From the NCBI RefSeq assembly GCF_020687165.1, contig NZ_JAJEQC010000001.1: a stretch of 64,000 nucleotides of DNA, one strand, 5' to 3'. Source of the stretch: Hominenteromicrobium mulieris (lineage in GTDB: Bacteria > Bacillota > Clostridia > Oscillospirales > Acutalibacteraceae). A program made the position numbers and the translations under genes. This document shows, one piece after another, positions 43,644 through 51,458 of the stretch; within the stretch, counting starts at the first letter, position 1, and every line of letters starts with the position of its first letter. The notes under the pieces are model-generated. The model did no database searches. It saw nothing but the letters and a program-made list of their open reading frames with translations, and had not been told where the DNA came from.

Positions 43644-43886
43644 ATGAAAGTTATCATCTGCATCGGCAGCTCATGTCATCTGAAAGGTTCCCGCCAGGTC
43701 GTGGAAAAGCTTCAGGCGCTCGTAAAGGAAAACCACCTCGAAGATAAGGTAGAACTCGGTGGCACTTTCTGCATGGGTGACTGCGTAAACGGCGTCAACG
43801 TTACCGTAGACGGCGAGAAGCATTCCGTATCTCCCGACACCACCGAGGAATTCTTCCAGAAAGAGATTCTCGCAAAGGTTCAGTAA
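43644..43886 (+). CDS. Thioredoxin-like [2Fe-2S] ferredoxin (HymA/NuoE-type)
   Basis: 80 residues from ATG 43644 (GGAG ten bases upstream; TTG 43635 touches that site). Four cysteines in the thioredoxin-like ferredoxin spacing: CIGSSC near the start and CMGDC at about 45-49. Such proteins pass electrons in NADH- or hydrogenase-linked complexes. It is part of the Rex-hydrogenase row and probably an electron partner of one of the hydrogenases. Confidence 0.85.
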   Translation: MKVIICIGSSCHLKGSRQVVEKLQALVKENHLEDKVELGGTFCMGDCVNGVNVTVDGEKHSVSPDTTEEFFQKEILAKVQ

Positions 43887-43903
43887 GCATAAGAAACAAA
43901 AAT

Positions 43904-43935
43904 TTAGCCGGTGCAAGAGCTTTTTTGCATCGGCT
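43904..43935 (+). other. Intercistronic hairpin after the [2Fe-2S] gene
   Basis: An 11-base stem with one wobble pair (AGCCGGTGCAA paired with TTGCATCGGCT). The T-run is in the loop, not after the stem, so it is not a classical terminator. Confidence 0.5.
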
Positions 43936-43990
43936 CTCCGTGCGTAAGCTGCTGTGTGCGGCAAAACGCAGCAGAAAATAGGAAGTAAGG

Positions 43991-44386
43991 GTGATTAAGT
44001 TGTTGACAGCCGGAATGAAAGGCAAAGCCGAGACCGTTGTTACAGAGAAGAACACAGCCAAAGCCATGGGAAGCGGTACGCTGGACGTTTTTGCAACGCC
44101 CGCTATGGTCGCGCTGATGGAAGAGGCGGCTTGGAAGTGCGTTGCGCCGGAATTAGAGCCGGGCATGGGCACTGTGGGCACGCTGATGAATGTGCAGCAC
44201 ACGTCCGCAACGCCGCTTAGCATGCATGTTACGGCAGAGTGCGAACTTACCGAGGTGGACAACCGCCGCTTGGTGTTCACGGTTAAAGCGTTTGACGAGG
44301 TCGGCCCCATCGGCAGCGGTACCCATGAAAGATTCATCGTCAAGGATGAAAAGTTCGTAGCGAAAGCGAACGCTAAAAGAGGATAA
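43991..44386 (+). CDS. FlK-like hotdog-fold thioesterase
   Basis: 131 residues from GTG 43991 (GGAAG upstream; TTG 44000 possible). The text AMGSGTLDVFATPAMVALMEEAA...LNVQHTSATPLSM matches the fluoroacetyl-CoA thioesterase-like family, with the Thr, Glu and His of the catalytic triad in place. Natural substrates of most members are unknown. It lies between the [2Fe-2S] protein and the sensory hydrogenase, an order repeated in some clostridia, for unclear reasons. Confidence 0.82.
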   Translation: MIKLLTAGMKGKAETVVTEKNTAKAMGSGTLDVFATPAMVALMEEAAWKCVAPELEPGMGTVGTLMNVQHTSATPLSMHVTAECELTEVDNRRLVFTVKAFDEVGPIGSGTHERFIVKDEKFVAKANAKRG

Positions 44387-44408
44387 GTTAAAGAGAGGAT
44401 AATAGGGT

Positions 44409-46082
44409 ATGCCAGACTACCTGAAGCTCAAAAAGTCTAACTGTCAGAACTGTTATAAGTGCATCCGTCATTGCCCTGTCAAGTCCATTCGTTTTCAGTC
44501 CAGTCAGGCGCATATCGTAAAAGACGAGTGCATTCTCTGCGGTCAGTGCTTTGTCGTATGTCCGCAGAACGCAAAAGAAATCCGAAATGACGTACCGATT
44601 GCGGAGATGTTCGTCAAGGGTGAATGTCCCGTGGCAGTCAGCCTTGCGCCATCCTTTGTAGCAAATTACCCGGGCGCTACCATCGAAACGATGCGTGCGG
44701 CGCTCAAAAAGCTTGGCTTTGACCGTGTAGAGGAGACCGCCGTAGGTGCGTCCGTCGTCAAGACCGAATACGAAAAGATCATTAAAGAGCGTCGGCAGAG
44801 CGTCATCATTTCCACATGCTGTCACTCTGTCAATACGCTTGTGCAGAAGTATTACCCGGAGGCTCTGCCGTACCTTGCACATGTTTTGTCGCCGATGCAG
44901 GCGCACTGTAAGATGCTGAAGGAGGAAGACCCGGAACTGAAGACCGTTTTCATCGGGCCGTGCATCTCCAAAAAGGCAGAGGCCGACGAAAGCCCGTATG
45001 TGGACTGTGTGCTCACGTTCGAGGAGCTTTCCGCCTGGTTTGAAAAAGAAGGCATCACCGTGGAAGCAGGCGAGGATCACACGGAAGAAAGCCGTGCGCG
45101 CCTGTTCCCGACGACCGGAGGCATTCTGCGCACCATGGTGTGCGATGACCCCGAGTATACATACATGGCGATCGACGGCGTGGAAAACTGCATCAACGCG
45201 CTTGAAGACATCAAGAGCGGTAAAATGGAGAACTGCTTTGTCGAGATGAGCGCCTGCTTCGGCAGCTGCATCAACGGCCCGGCTATGGATCAGGGCCAGC
45301 GTCAACCTGTGCAGGATTTTATCGCGGTTAATAAGTATGCCGGCAAAAAGGACTTTGTGGTGCCGCAGCCGGCTTCCGAAGAGCTCAAGCACGATTTTGA
45401 TTATATCAGCCTGTATCACCTCATGCCGGGCAACATCGAGATTGAGGCTATCCTCAAAAAGATGGGCAAGACTCGCCCGGAGCAGGAATTGAACTGCGGT
45501 GCCTGCGGCTATAATACCTGCCGCGAAAAGGCCATCGCTGTTTATCAGGGCAAGGCGGAGATTTCCATGTGCCTGCCGTATCTGCTCGGCAAAGCGCAGT
45601 CGTTCTCCGATACCATCATCAACAACACGCCGAACGGCATTTTGGTGCTGAACGAATCGCTGGAAATCCAGCAGATCAACGCTGCCGCGCGTAAGATCGT
45701 GAACGTGAAGCATACATCCGAGGTGCTCGGCAAGCAGGTCATCCGCATTCTGGACCCGCGCGTCTTCATCGACGTCATGCAGTCCGGCCGCGGCGTGCGC
45801 GACGAGCGTGTGTACCTTGCGGAATACGGCAAGTATGTCGACCAGACCGTGCTCTACGACCGCAACTATCACATTATCATGTGCATCATGCGTGATGTGA
45901 CGGATGAAATGAACGAACACCTGAAAAAAGAAAAAATGGGGCAGCAGACGATTGAAGTCACCAACCGTGTGATCGAAAAGCAGATGCGCGTCGTACAGGA
46001 GATCGCATCGCTGCTCGGCGAGACCACGGCAGAAACGAAAATCGCGCTCACCAAGTTAAAGGAATCGCTGCAAGATGAATAA
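44409..46082 (+). CDS. Sensory-type [FeFe] hydrogenase with C-terminal PAS domain
   Basis: 557 residues. Two [4Fe-4S] sites at the front (Cys 12, 15, 18, 22 and 41, 44, 47, 51), then the H-cluster domain with weakened motifs: L1 as STCCHSVN (C137-C138), L2 as IGPCISKKAE (C185), L3 as MSACFGSC (C283, C287). A further four-cysteine cluster follows (363-388, CGACGYNTC), then a PAS domain at about 398-505 and a coiled coil. The usual four H-cluster cysteines are kept, but the surroundings fit the group C sensory (HydS) class. It is probably a signal receptor rather than a bulk catalyst. Confidence 0.9.
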   Translation: MPDYLKLKKSNCQNCYKCIRHCPVKSIRFQSSQAHIVKDECILCGQCFVVCPQNAKEIRNDVPIAEMFVKGECPVAVSLAPSFVANYPGATIETMRAALKKLGFDRVEETAVGASVVKTEYEKIIKERRQSVIISTCCHSVNTLVQKYYPEALPYLAHVLSPMQAHCKMLKEEDPELKTVFIGPCISKKAEADESPYVDCVLTFEELSAWFEKEGITVEAGEDHTEESRARLFPTTGGILRTMVCDDPEYTYMAIDGVENCINALEDIKSGKMENCFVEMSACFGSCINGPAMDQGQRQPVQDFIAVNKYAGKKDFVVPQPASEELKHDFDYISLYHLMPGNIEIEAILKKMGKTRPEQELNCGACGYNTCREKAIAVYQGKAEISMCLPYLLGKAQSFSDTIINNTPNGILVLNESLEIQQINAAARKIVNVKHTSEVLGKQVIRILDPRVFIDVMQSGRGVRDERVYLAEYGKYVDQTVLYDRNYHIIMCIMRDVTDEMNEHLKKEKMGQQTIEVTNRVIEKQMRVVQEIASLLGETTAETKIALTKLKESLQDE

Positions 46083-47247
46083 TCTCTGTACAGATATTGG
46101 CTGGATGAGCCTCAACAAAAAAGGTGAACAGCTTTGCGGCGATCACGTTGACATCGTTCCGCAGGGAGAAAATTCCACGGTGGTTGTGCTGGCAGACGGC
46201 ATGGGCAGCGGCGTTAAGGCGAACATTCTTTCCACGCTGACCGCAAAGATCATCTCTACCATGATGGCGGAGGGGCTGCATGTCGAAGACTGCGTGGAGA
46301 CCATTGCGTCTACACTGCCCATCTGCGCGGTGCGCGGCGTGGCGTATTCCACGTTCACCATCATCCGAATCATAGAAAATGAAGAAGCGGAGATCATTCA
46401 GTATGATAACCCGTTCGTGGTTCTGCTGCGCAACGGCAAAAACTGGGAATACCCGCGCGAAGCCGTCGAGATCGGCGGCAAAACGATCTATAAGACCCGC
46501 ATCCCGATTCAGAAGGATGACACGTTCATCGCGTTCAGCGACGGCGCCATTCATGCCGGCATCGGCATGTCGCTGAATTTTGGCTGGGAGCGCAAGGACA
46601 TCATTGACTATATGGAGATGATGTACGACGAAAGCTTCACGGCAAAAACGCTCAATGCGCTGCTGCTCGATGAGTGCAACAAGCTCTACGGCGGCCAGCC
46701 GGGCGACGATACCACCGCGGTCTGCGTCAAAGTGCGCGAGCGCTGCTGCGTGAACCTGATGATCGGACCGCCGTCTAAACCCGAAGATCTCGCGAAAATG
46801 CACGAGGCGTTCTTCTCGGCACCCGGCAAGCGGATTGTCTGCGGCGGTACCACGTCTACGCTTGCGGCGGAATACCTCAAAAAGCCCATCATCGCACAGC
46901 TCGATTACCTCGATTCCGATATTCCGCCCACGGCGAAGGTCGAAGGACTCGACCTTGTCACCGAAGGCGTCATCACCATGAGCAAGGTCGTCGAGTACGC
47001 GAAGGATTACCTTGAGGAAAACCGCAAGTACAGCCAGTGGGGCTATAAGCGCGACGGCGCGTCTATGATCGCCCGCATGCTGTTTGAAGAAGCGACCGAT
47101 ATCAACTTCTTTGTCGGTCGTGCGGTAAACCCGGCGCACCAGAACCCGAATCTGCCCATTAACTTCAACATTAAGATGCAGTTGGTCGAAAATCTCTGCA
47201 CCTCGCTCGAGAAGATGGGCAAAAAAGTTAAGGTATCTTACTTCTAA
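46075..47247 (+). CDS. PP2C/SpoIIE-family serine phosphatase
   Basis: 390 residues, start inside the preceding gene's end. The N-terminal ~225 residues are the PP2C/SpoIIE phosphatase: VVVLADGMGSGVKANILS, then DDTFIAFSDGAIHAG and QPGDDTTAVCVKV with the metal aspartates. The C-terminal ~160 residues are a second unnamed domain (KRIVCGGTTSTLAAEYL). It is coupled to the PAS hydrogenase and should be the output of its signal. The target protein is not in sight. Confidence 0.9.
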   Translation: MNNLCTDIGWMSLNKKGEQLCGDHVDIVPQGENSTVVVLADGMGSGVKANILSTLTAKIISTMMAEGLHVEDCVETIASTLPICAVRGVAYSTFTIIRIIENEEAEIIQYDNPFVVLLRNGKNWEYPREAVEIGGKTIYKTRIPIQKDDTFIAFSDGAIHAGIGMSLNFGWERKDIIDYMEMMYDESFTAKTLNALLLDECNKLYGGQPGDDTTAVCVKVRERCCVNLMIGPPSKPEDLAKMHEAFFSAPGKRIVCGGTTSTLAAEYLKKPIIAQLDYLDSDIPPTAKVEGLDLVTEGVITMSKVVEYAKDYLEENRKYSQWGYKRDGASMIARMLFEEATDINFFVGRAVNPAHQNPNLPINFNIKMQLVENLCTSLEKMGKKVKVSYF

Positions 47248-47248
47248 G

Positions 47249-47288
47249 CGCAGAAAAGCTTCTGCGTATAGAGTGTCTCGGCACTCTA
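47249..47288 (+). other. Two tandem hairpins between the phosphatase and hydrogenase genes
   Basis: A 7-base stem (47249-47255 with 47260-47266) and another (47269-47275 with 47282-47288), without T-runs. They may set the relative levels of the two cistrons. Confidence 0.5.
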
Positions 47289-47352
47289 AGGAAGGTTTGA
47301 AAATATAGAAAAGGAAGTCTCTGTCCAAAGCAAGAAAGGTTTGATGTGAAGA

Positions 47353-48801
47353 ATGAGAAAGTTTGATACGAAAATCCAGTATTTGAAGTATAAGGTCCTG
47401 CGCGAGGTCGCACGTTACGGTTTTGAGGATAACCTCGACGCCGCATACTATGAGATTCCGAAGCTGATCGTCAAAGAAAAACCGACGATGCGCTGCTGCA
47501 TCTACAAAGAGCGCGCCATCGTTGAGGAGCGCATCAAGCTCGCTATGGGCGGCGACAAGAAAAACCCGAACGTCATCGAAGTCATCGAGATTGCCTGCGA
47601 CGAATGCCCGGTCAGCGGCCATGTCGTCACAGAGTCCTGCCGCGGTTGTCTTGCACACCGCTGCGAGGACGTATGCCGCCGCGGCGCCATCACGTTTGAT
47701 GAGCAGCAGAAGGCGCACATCGATAAGTCGAAATGCGTAGAGTGCGGCCAGTGCGCAAAGGTATGCCCGTACAGCGCCATCATCAACCAGAAGCGTCCGT
47801 GCGAAAAGGCCTGCAAGATTAAGGCCATCAGCATGAGCAGCGAGGAGCATCGCGCAGCGCATATTGATAACGAAAAGTGCATCTCCTGCGGCGCCTGTGT
47901 CTACCAGTGCCCGTTCGGCGCAATCGTCGATAAGTCCTTCATTCTCGATGCTGTCAACCTTATCAAGGGCAGCCACGAGAATCAGGACTACAAGGTTTAC
48001 GCGGTCGTAGCACCGTCCGTTTCCAGCCAGTTCAGCTATGCAAAGCTCGGCCAGGTCATCACCGGCATTCAGCGCCTCGGCTTCTATCATGTCATCGAAG
48101 CGGCGCTCGGCGCAGATATGGTTGCGTATAAGGAAGCGGCAGAGCTTGCGGAAAAGGGCTTCCTCACAAGCTCCTGCTGCCCGGCATTCGTTTCCTACAT
48201 CAAGAAGAACTTCCCGACCATGGTTGATAAAATCTCGCACAACCTGTCTCCGGCAGCTGAGATCGGCCGCTACATCAAGGAGACCACTCCGGGCGCAAAG
48301 GTCGTTTTCATCGGGCCGTGCACCGCGAAGAAGATGGAGTTCAAGGAAGGCGAGCCGGCAAGCCGATACATTGACTGCACGCTGACCTTTGAAGAGCTGC
48401 AGGCGCTGTTCGACAGCCGCAACATCGACCTCACCACGCTCGAAGAAGGCGTGCTCGACAACGCCTCCTACTACGGCCGTATCTTTGCGCGCAGCGGCGG
48501 TTTGTCCGACGCGGTTGTGGAAGCGCTCAAGGAGCAGAACAACGAAGACTTCAAGCTCAACGCCATCGCATGCGACGGCATCGAAGCCTGCAAGGCGGCT
48601 TTGCTGCGTGCCTCCAAGAATGTTCTGCCGAACAACTTCATTGAGGGCATGGCGTGCACCGGCGGCTGCATCGGCGGCGCAGGCTGCCTGACCCACGGCG
48701 AAAAGAACAAGGCAGATGTCGATAAGTACGGCAAGCAGGCGATGGAGAAGACAATCCTCGACGCCATCTCCGTGACCGATGTCGGACCGGAAGCCGAATA
48801 A
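47353..48801 (+). CDS. [FeFe] hydrogenase with intact H-cluster motifs
   Basis: 482 residues. Several [4Fe-4S] sites (Cys 128, 131, 134, 138 and 176, 179, 182, 186, with more around 96-108) precede the H-cluster: L1 LTSSCCPAFV (C275-C276), L2 IGPCTAKKMEF (C323), L3 EGMACTGGCIGGAGC (C435, C439). All the ligand residues for a working H-cluster are there. It belongs to the ferredoxin-type monomeric group common in gut Firmicutes (group B-like). It follows the sensory unit, so its expression or activity may be matched to it. Confidence 0.92.
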   Translation: MRKFDTKIQYLKYKVLREVARYGFEDNLDAAYYEIPKLIVKEKPTMRCCIYKERAIVEERIKLAMGGDKKNPNVIEVIEIACDECPVSGHVVTESCRGCLAHRCEDVCRRGAITFDEQQKAHIDKSKCVECGQCAKVCPYSAIINQKRPCEKACKIKAISMSSEEHRAAHIDNEKCISCGACVYQCPFGAIVDKSFILDAVNLIKGSHENQDYKVYAVVAPSVSSQFSYAKLGQVITGIQRLGFYHVIEAALGADMVAYKEAAELAEKGFLTSSCCPAFVSYIKKNFPTMVDKISHNLSPAAEIGRYIKETTPGAKVVFIGPCTAKKMEFKEGEPASRYIDCTLTFEELQALFDSRNIDLTTLEEGVLDNASYYGRIFARSGGLSDAVVEALKEQNNEDFKLNAIACDGIEACKAALLRASKNVLPNNFIEGMACTGGCIGGAGCLTHGEKNKADVDKYGKQAMEKTILDAISVTDVGPEAE

Positions 48802-48815
48802 TTAACCGAAATGAG

Positions 48816-48850
48816 ATCCGGTCTGCTGTGCTTGCAGGCCGGATTTTGTT
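48816..48850 (+). terminator. Terminator after the hydrogenase gene
   Basis: An 11-base stem (48816-48826 with 48834-48844, one wobble pair), loop of seven, then TTTG and T-rich bases. Confidence 0.8.
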
Positions 48851-48966
48851 CTGTTCCGAAAAAACGCGTAAACTGTACGTGGTGCTAAACTTTTAACAAA
48901 ACATTTTGCAAAGACGCGCCGTTTTCCGTGCAGATGCAGATTTTTTCGGTTTGCCGTGAGTTTTCA

Positions 48967-48995
48967 TTGTACTTTTTAAAAAATTGCGGTATAAT
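48967..48995 (+). promoter_or_regulatory. Promoter of pncB
   Basis: TTGTAC (48967-48972), 17 bases, TATAAT (48990-48995). Confidence 0.65.
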
Positions 48996-49114
48996 AATAC
49001 AAATCGGCTTAAAGCGCTGCTTTTGGCCGTGTGTGGTAAAAAACAAGACGTATGAGGACACACCTCACTCCCGGGGAAAGGAATGCTTTCATTTCAGAAA
49101 GCGGTGGCTGAATT

Positions 49115-50575
49115 ATGGCACAGAATCTCTCTAACGATCATATTAACCTGACCATGCTGACGGATTTCTATGAGATCACTATGGCAAACGGCTATTTTGC
49201 CAACGGTTTTAAGGATACCATCGGCTACTTTGATATGTTTTTCCGCAAAGTGCCGGACGGCGGCGGATTTGCCATTATGGCAGGCGTGGAGCAGCTCGTC
49301 AATTACTTGAGTGAGCTTTCTTTCACGCAGGAGGATATCGATTACCTGCGCTCCAAGCACATTTTTCGCGAAGAGTTCCTCGATTATCTGAAGAACTTCA
49401 AGTTTACCTGCGATGTTTGGGCTGTGCCGGAGGGCACGCCGATCTTCCCGGGTGAGCCGATCGTCACCGTGCGCGGCCCGGTCATTCAGGCACAGTTTGT
49501 GGAGACCATGGTTTTGCTGTCCATCAACCACCAGAGCCTCATCGCAACGAAGACAAACCGCATCGTGCGCGCTGCGGACGGCAGAGCGGTTATGGAGTTC
49601 GGCTCCCGCCGTGCACAGGGCTTTGACGGCGCCATTTATGGCGCGCGTGCCGCATATATCGGCGGCTGCATCGGCACTGCCTGCACCATCAGCGACCGCC
49701 GTTTCGGCGTTCCGGCGCTCGGCACCATGGCGCACAGCTGGGTACAGCTTTTTGACAGCGAATACGAAGCGTTTAAAGCGTATGCCGAAGAATATCCGCA
49801 CAACTGTACGCTGCTCGTCGATACATACAACGTATTGAAATCCGGTGTGCCGAACGCCATCCGCGTCTTTAACGAAGTACTCGTGCCGCAGGGCTTCCGC
49901 CCGGCCGGCATCCGCATCGACAGCGGCGACATCACGTATCTTTCCAGAAAAGCGAGAAAGATGCTCGACGACGCCGGCTTTGAAGACTGCAAGATCTGCG
50001 CATCCAATTCCCTGGATGAATACATCATCCGCGATATGCTCATGCAGGGCGCAAAGGTTGATTCTTTCGGCGTAGGCGAGCGTCTCATCACGTCTTCCAG
50101 CGAGCCGGTGTTCGGCGGCGTTTATAAGCTGGCGGCTGTTGAAAAACCGGACGGCACTATCGTTCCGAAGATCAAGATCAGCGAAAACGTAGCAAAGATC
50201 ACCACACCGTGCTTCAAGGAGGTTTGGCGTATTTTTGACCGCGAGACCGACAAGGCCATTGCGGATGTCATCACGCTGAACGACGAGGTCATCGATGACG
50301 AGAAGCCGTATACGATCTTCGACCCGAATCACACGTGGAAGCGCAAGACTGTGGAGAATTTCCGCGCCGTGCGCCTGCGCACCCAGCTGTTTAAAAACGG
50401 CGAGTGCCTGTATCAGCCGCGTGCCTTAAGCGCTATCCGCGCGCATTGCCTCGCGCAGGTCGATACGCTGTGGGAAGAAGTAACGCGATTTGAAAACCCG
50501 CACAGCTACTATGTGGACCTTTCTCAGAAGCTGTGGGACGAGAAAAATCGCTTGCTTTCCGAAAACCAGTATTAA
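49115..50575 (+). CDS. pncB: Nicotinate phosphoribosyltransferase
   Basis: 486 residues. Typical text: LTMLTDFYEITMANGYFANG at the front, EFGSRRAQGFDGAI, GTMAHSWVQLF, LLVDTYNVLKSGVPNAI, GIRIDSGDITYLSRKARKML and DSFGVGERLITSSSEPVFGGVYKL. It makes nicotinate mononucleotide from nicotinate, the salvage route to NAD. Its own promoter precedes it and rnpB follows at once. Confidence 0.96.
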   Translation: MAQNLSNDHINLTMLTDFYEITMANGYFANGFKDTIGYFDMFFRKVPDGGGFAIMAGVEQLVNYLSELSFTQEDIDYLRSKHIFREEFLDYLKNFKFTCDVWAVPEGTPIFPGEPIVTVRGPVIQAQFVETMVLLSINHQSLIATKTNRIVRAADGRAVMEFGSRRAQGFDGAIYGARAAYIGGCIGTACTISDRRFGVPALGTMAHSWVQLFDSEYEAFKAYAEEYPHNCTLLVDTYNVLKSGVPNAIRVFNEVLVPQGFRPAGIRIDSGDITYLSRKARKMLDDAGFEDCKICASNSLDEYIIRDMLMQGAKVDSFGVGERLITSSSEPVFGGVYKLAAVEKPDGTIVPKIKISENVAKITTPCFKEVWRIFDRETDKAIADVITLNDEVIDDEKPYTIFDPNHTWKRKTVENFRAVRLRTQLFKNGECLYQPRALSAIRAHCLAQVDTLWEEVTRFENPHSYYVDLSQKLWDEKNRLLSENQY

Positions 50576-50596
50576 AATCCAATCATTTCACAAATT

Positions 50597-50942
50597 TTGC
50601 GAGTAAGCCGGACAGCTGCGGGTGTACGCCGAAAGGCCGCATCTGAGGAAAGTCCGAGCTCCACAGGGCGAGAATAACGGCTAACGGCCGCCGGGGGCGA
50701 CCCCAGGGAAAGTGCAACAGAGATATACCGCCTGCATTGCAGGTAAGGGTGGAAAGGTGCGGTAAGAGCGCACCGGCGCGCAGGAGACTGCGCGGCCATG
50801 TAAACCCTATTCGGAGCAACATCGTGGAGAAACATATACGTCGGCCCGGCGGTTTCGAGGAGATGGCTTGAGCTGCACGGCAACGTGCAGACGAGAAAGA
50901 TGGTTGTCCAAGACAGAACTCGGCTTATAGGTTTAGTCGCAA
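50597..50942 (+). ncRNA. rnpB: RNase P RNA (class A)
   Basis: The conserved P4-side text GAGGAAAGTCCGAGCTCCAC is at 50645, followed by AGTGCAACAGAGA in the middle and ACAGAACTCGGCTTA at the 3' end. The P1 helix is formed by TTGCGAGTAAGCC (50597-50609) and GGTTTAGTCGCAA (50930-50942). It is the catalytic RNA that trims tRNA precursors. A terminator follows. Confidence 0.97.
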
Positions 50943-50955
50943 TCTTGAATAAAGG

Positions 50956-50993
50956 GGGACAGAGAGTGCAATCTTTCTGTCCCTTTTACTTTT
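50956..50993 (+). terminator. Terminator of rnpB
   Basis: A perfect 8-base stem (GGGACAGA, 50956-50963, with 50976-50983) and a TTTTACTTTT tail. Confidence 0.88.
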
Positions 50994-51001
50994 AACATCG
51001 G

Positions 51002-51028
51002 GAGAACGGCTGCGGTCGTTCTCTTTTT
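51002..51028 (+). terminator. Second terminator hairpin after rnpB
   Basis: GAGAACG (51002-51008) pairs with CGTTCTC (51017-51023), followed by five T. Confidence 0.75.
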
Positions 51029-51029
51029 G

Positions 51030-51163
51030 CGTATTCGCGCGCTTTACTGCTCGATAAAGCACAGAGGCAGGACCCGAGCGATGAGGTGAACATTCGCATC
51101 AATGTTGTGCGCTTTTACGGCGAAAAGGACTGCGGACTGCTCAAACACGCGCCTTTGGGCTGA
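51030..51163 (+). pseudogene. Decayed 3' gene fragment
   Basis: An open frame ends at TGA 51163 with the text DPSDEVNIRINVVRFYGEKD before it. It has no start and is preceded by a terminator. It looks like the end of a lost gene of unknown family. Confidence 0.4.
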
Positions 51164-51199
51164 TTTTCCGGAGAATTTCAGGAAAATAGAATTTTCCTC

Positions 51200-51228
51200 T
51201 TGCAAAACCGAAAAAACTGTGGTAGGAT
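51200..51228 (+). promoter_or_regulatory. Promoter of the GNAT leader
   Basis: TTGCAA (51200-51205), a 17-base spacer, TAGGAT (51223-51228). Confidence 0.65.
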
Positions 51229-51254
51229 AGTCAAAACAAATTTGAAAGAGAGGG

Positions 51255-51349
51255 GTATGACAATGTTCCGCTTTGTCCGCGTTATGATGAATATGCAGTC
51301 CGCAAATGCCATGGGTAACGGTACTTGCTGCGGGCCTACATTGTCATAC
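51255..51349 (+). promoter_or_regulatory. Structured leader RNA: 12-base inverted repeat that includes the leader start codon
   Basis: GTATGACAATGT (51255-51266) pairs perfectly with ACATTGTCATAC (51338-51349). The first arm contains the ATG of the leader ORF; the second arm lies near its end. An inner CCGC/GCGG pair can extend the fold. The fold would mask the start codon and could switch with translation. Confidence 0.7.
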
Positions 51350-51358
51350 GCTTTTTGA
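51257..51358 (+). CDS. Putative 33-residue leader peptide before the GNAT gene
   Basis: ATG 51257, with GAGAGGGG directly upstream. It is rich in Met, Asn and Phe and ends TCCGPTLSYAF, with tandem Cys-Cys and a Gly-Pro. It runs between a promoter and a terminator and is followed by a GNAT gene on the same transcript. I infer a translation-sensing leader; a chance ORF inside a structured RNA is the alternative. No known leader family was recognised with certainty. Confidence 0.6.
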   Translation: MTMFRFVRVMMNMQSANAMGNGTCCGPTLSYAF

Positions 51359-51393
51359 GAGTTAGAAAGAACCTAACCGCATAAATTGCAATG

Positions 51394-51435
51394 AACAGTG
51401 CAGGCTGAATGAACGGTCTGCACTGTTTTATTTTC
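51394..51435 (+). terminator. Attenuator-like terminator before the GNAT gene
   Basis: A perfect 10-base stem (51394-51403 with 51418-51427) and 14-base loop, followed by TTATTTTC. It lies between the leader ORF and the acetyltransferase ribosome site, as in antibiotic-inducible attenuators. A smaller GTTAG/CTAAC hairpin sits at 51361-51377. Confidence 0.78.
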
Positions 51436-51458
51436 AGGAGAAATCAGGAGGAAACACA

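Noticed and set aside
44388..45920. 510-codon open frame on the - strand across the PAS hydrogenase
   Set aside because: Antisense shadow of a gene with many conserved cysteines; no ribosome site and no family pattern.
46048..48696. 882-codon open frame on the - strand across the phosphatase and hydrogenase genes
   Set aside because: It is the antisense of two clear genes with intact motifs; the Ala/Val/Asp/Leu-rich text has no domains.
49094..50332. 412-codon open frame on the - strand in pncB
   Set aside because: Shadow of pncB; codon pattern of the + strand fits a real gene.
50572..50883. 103-codon open frame on the - strand after pncB
   Set aside because: It lies inside the RNase P RNA gene, whose conserved structure explains the sequence.
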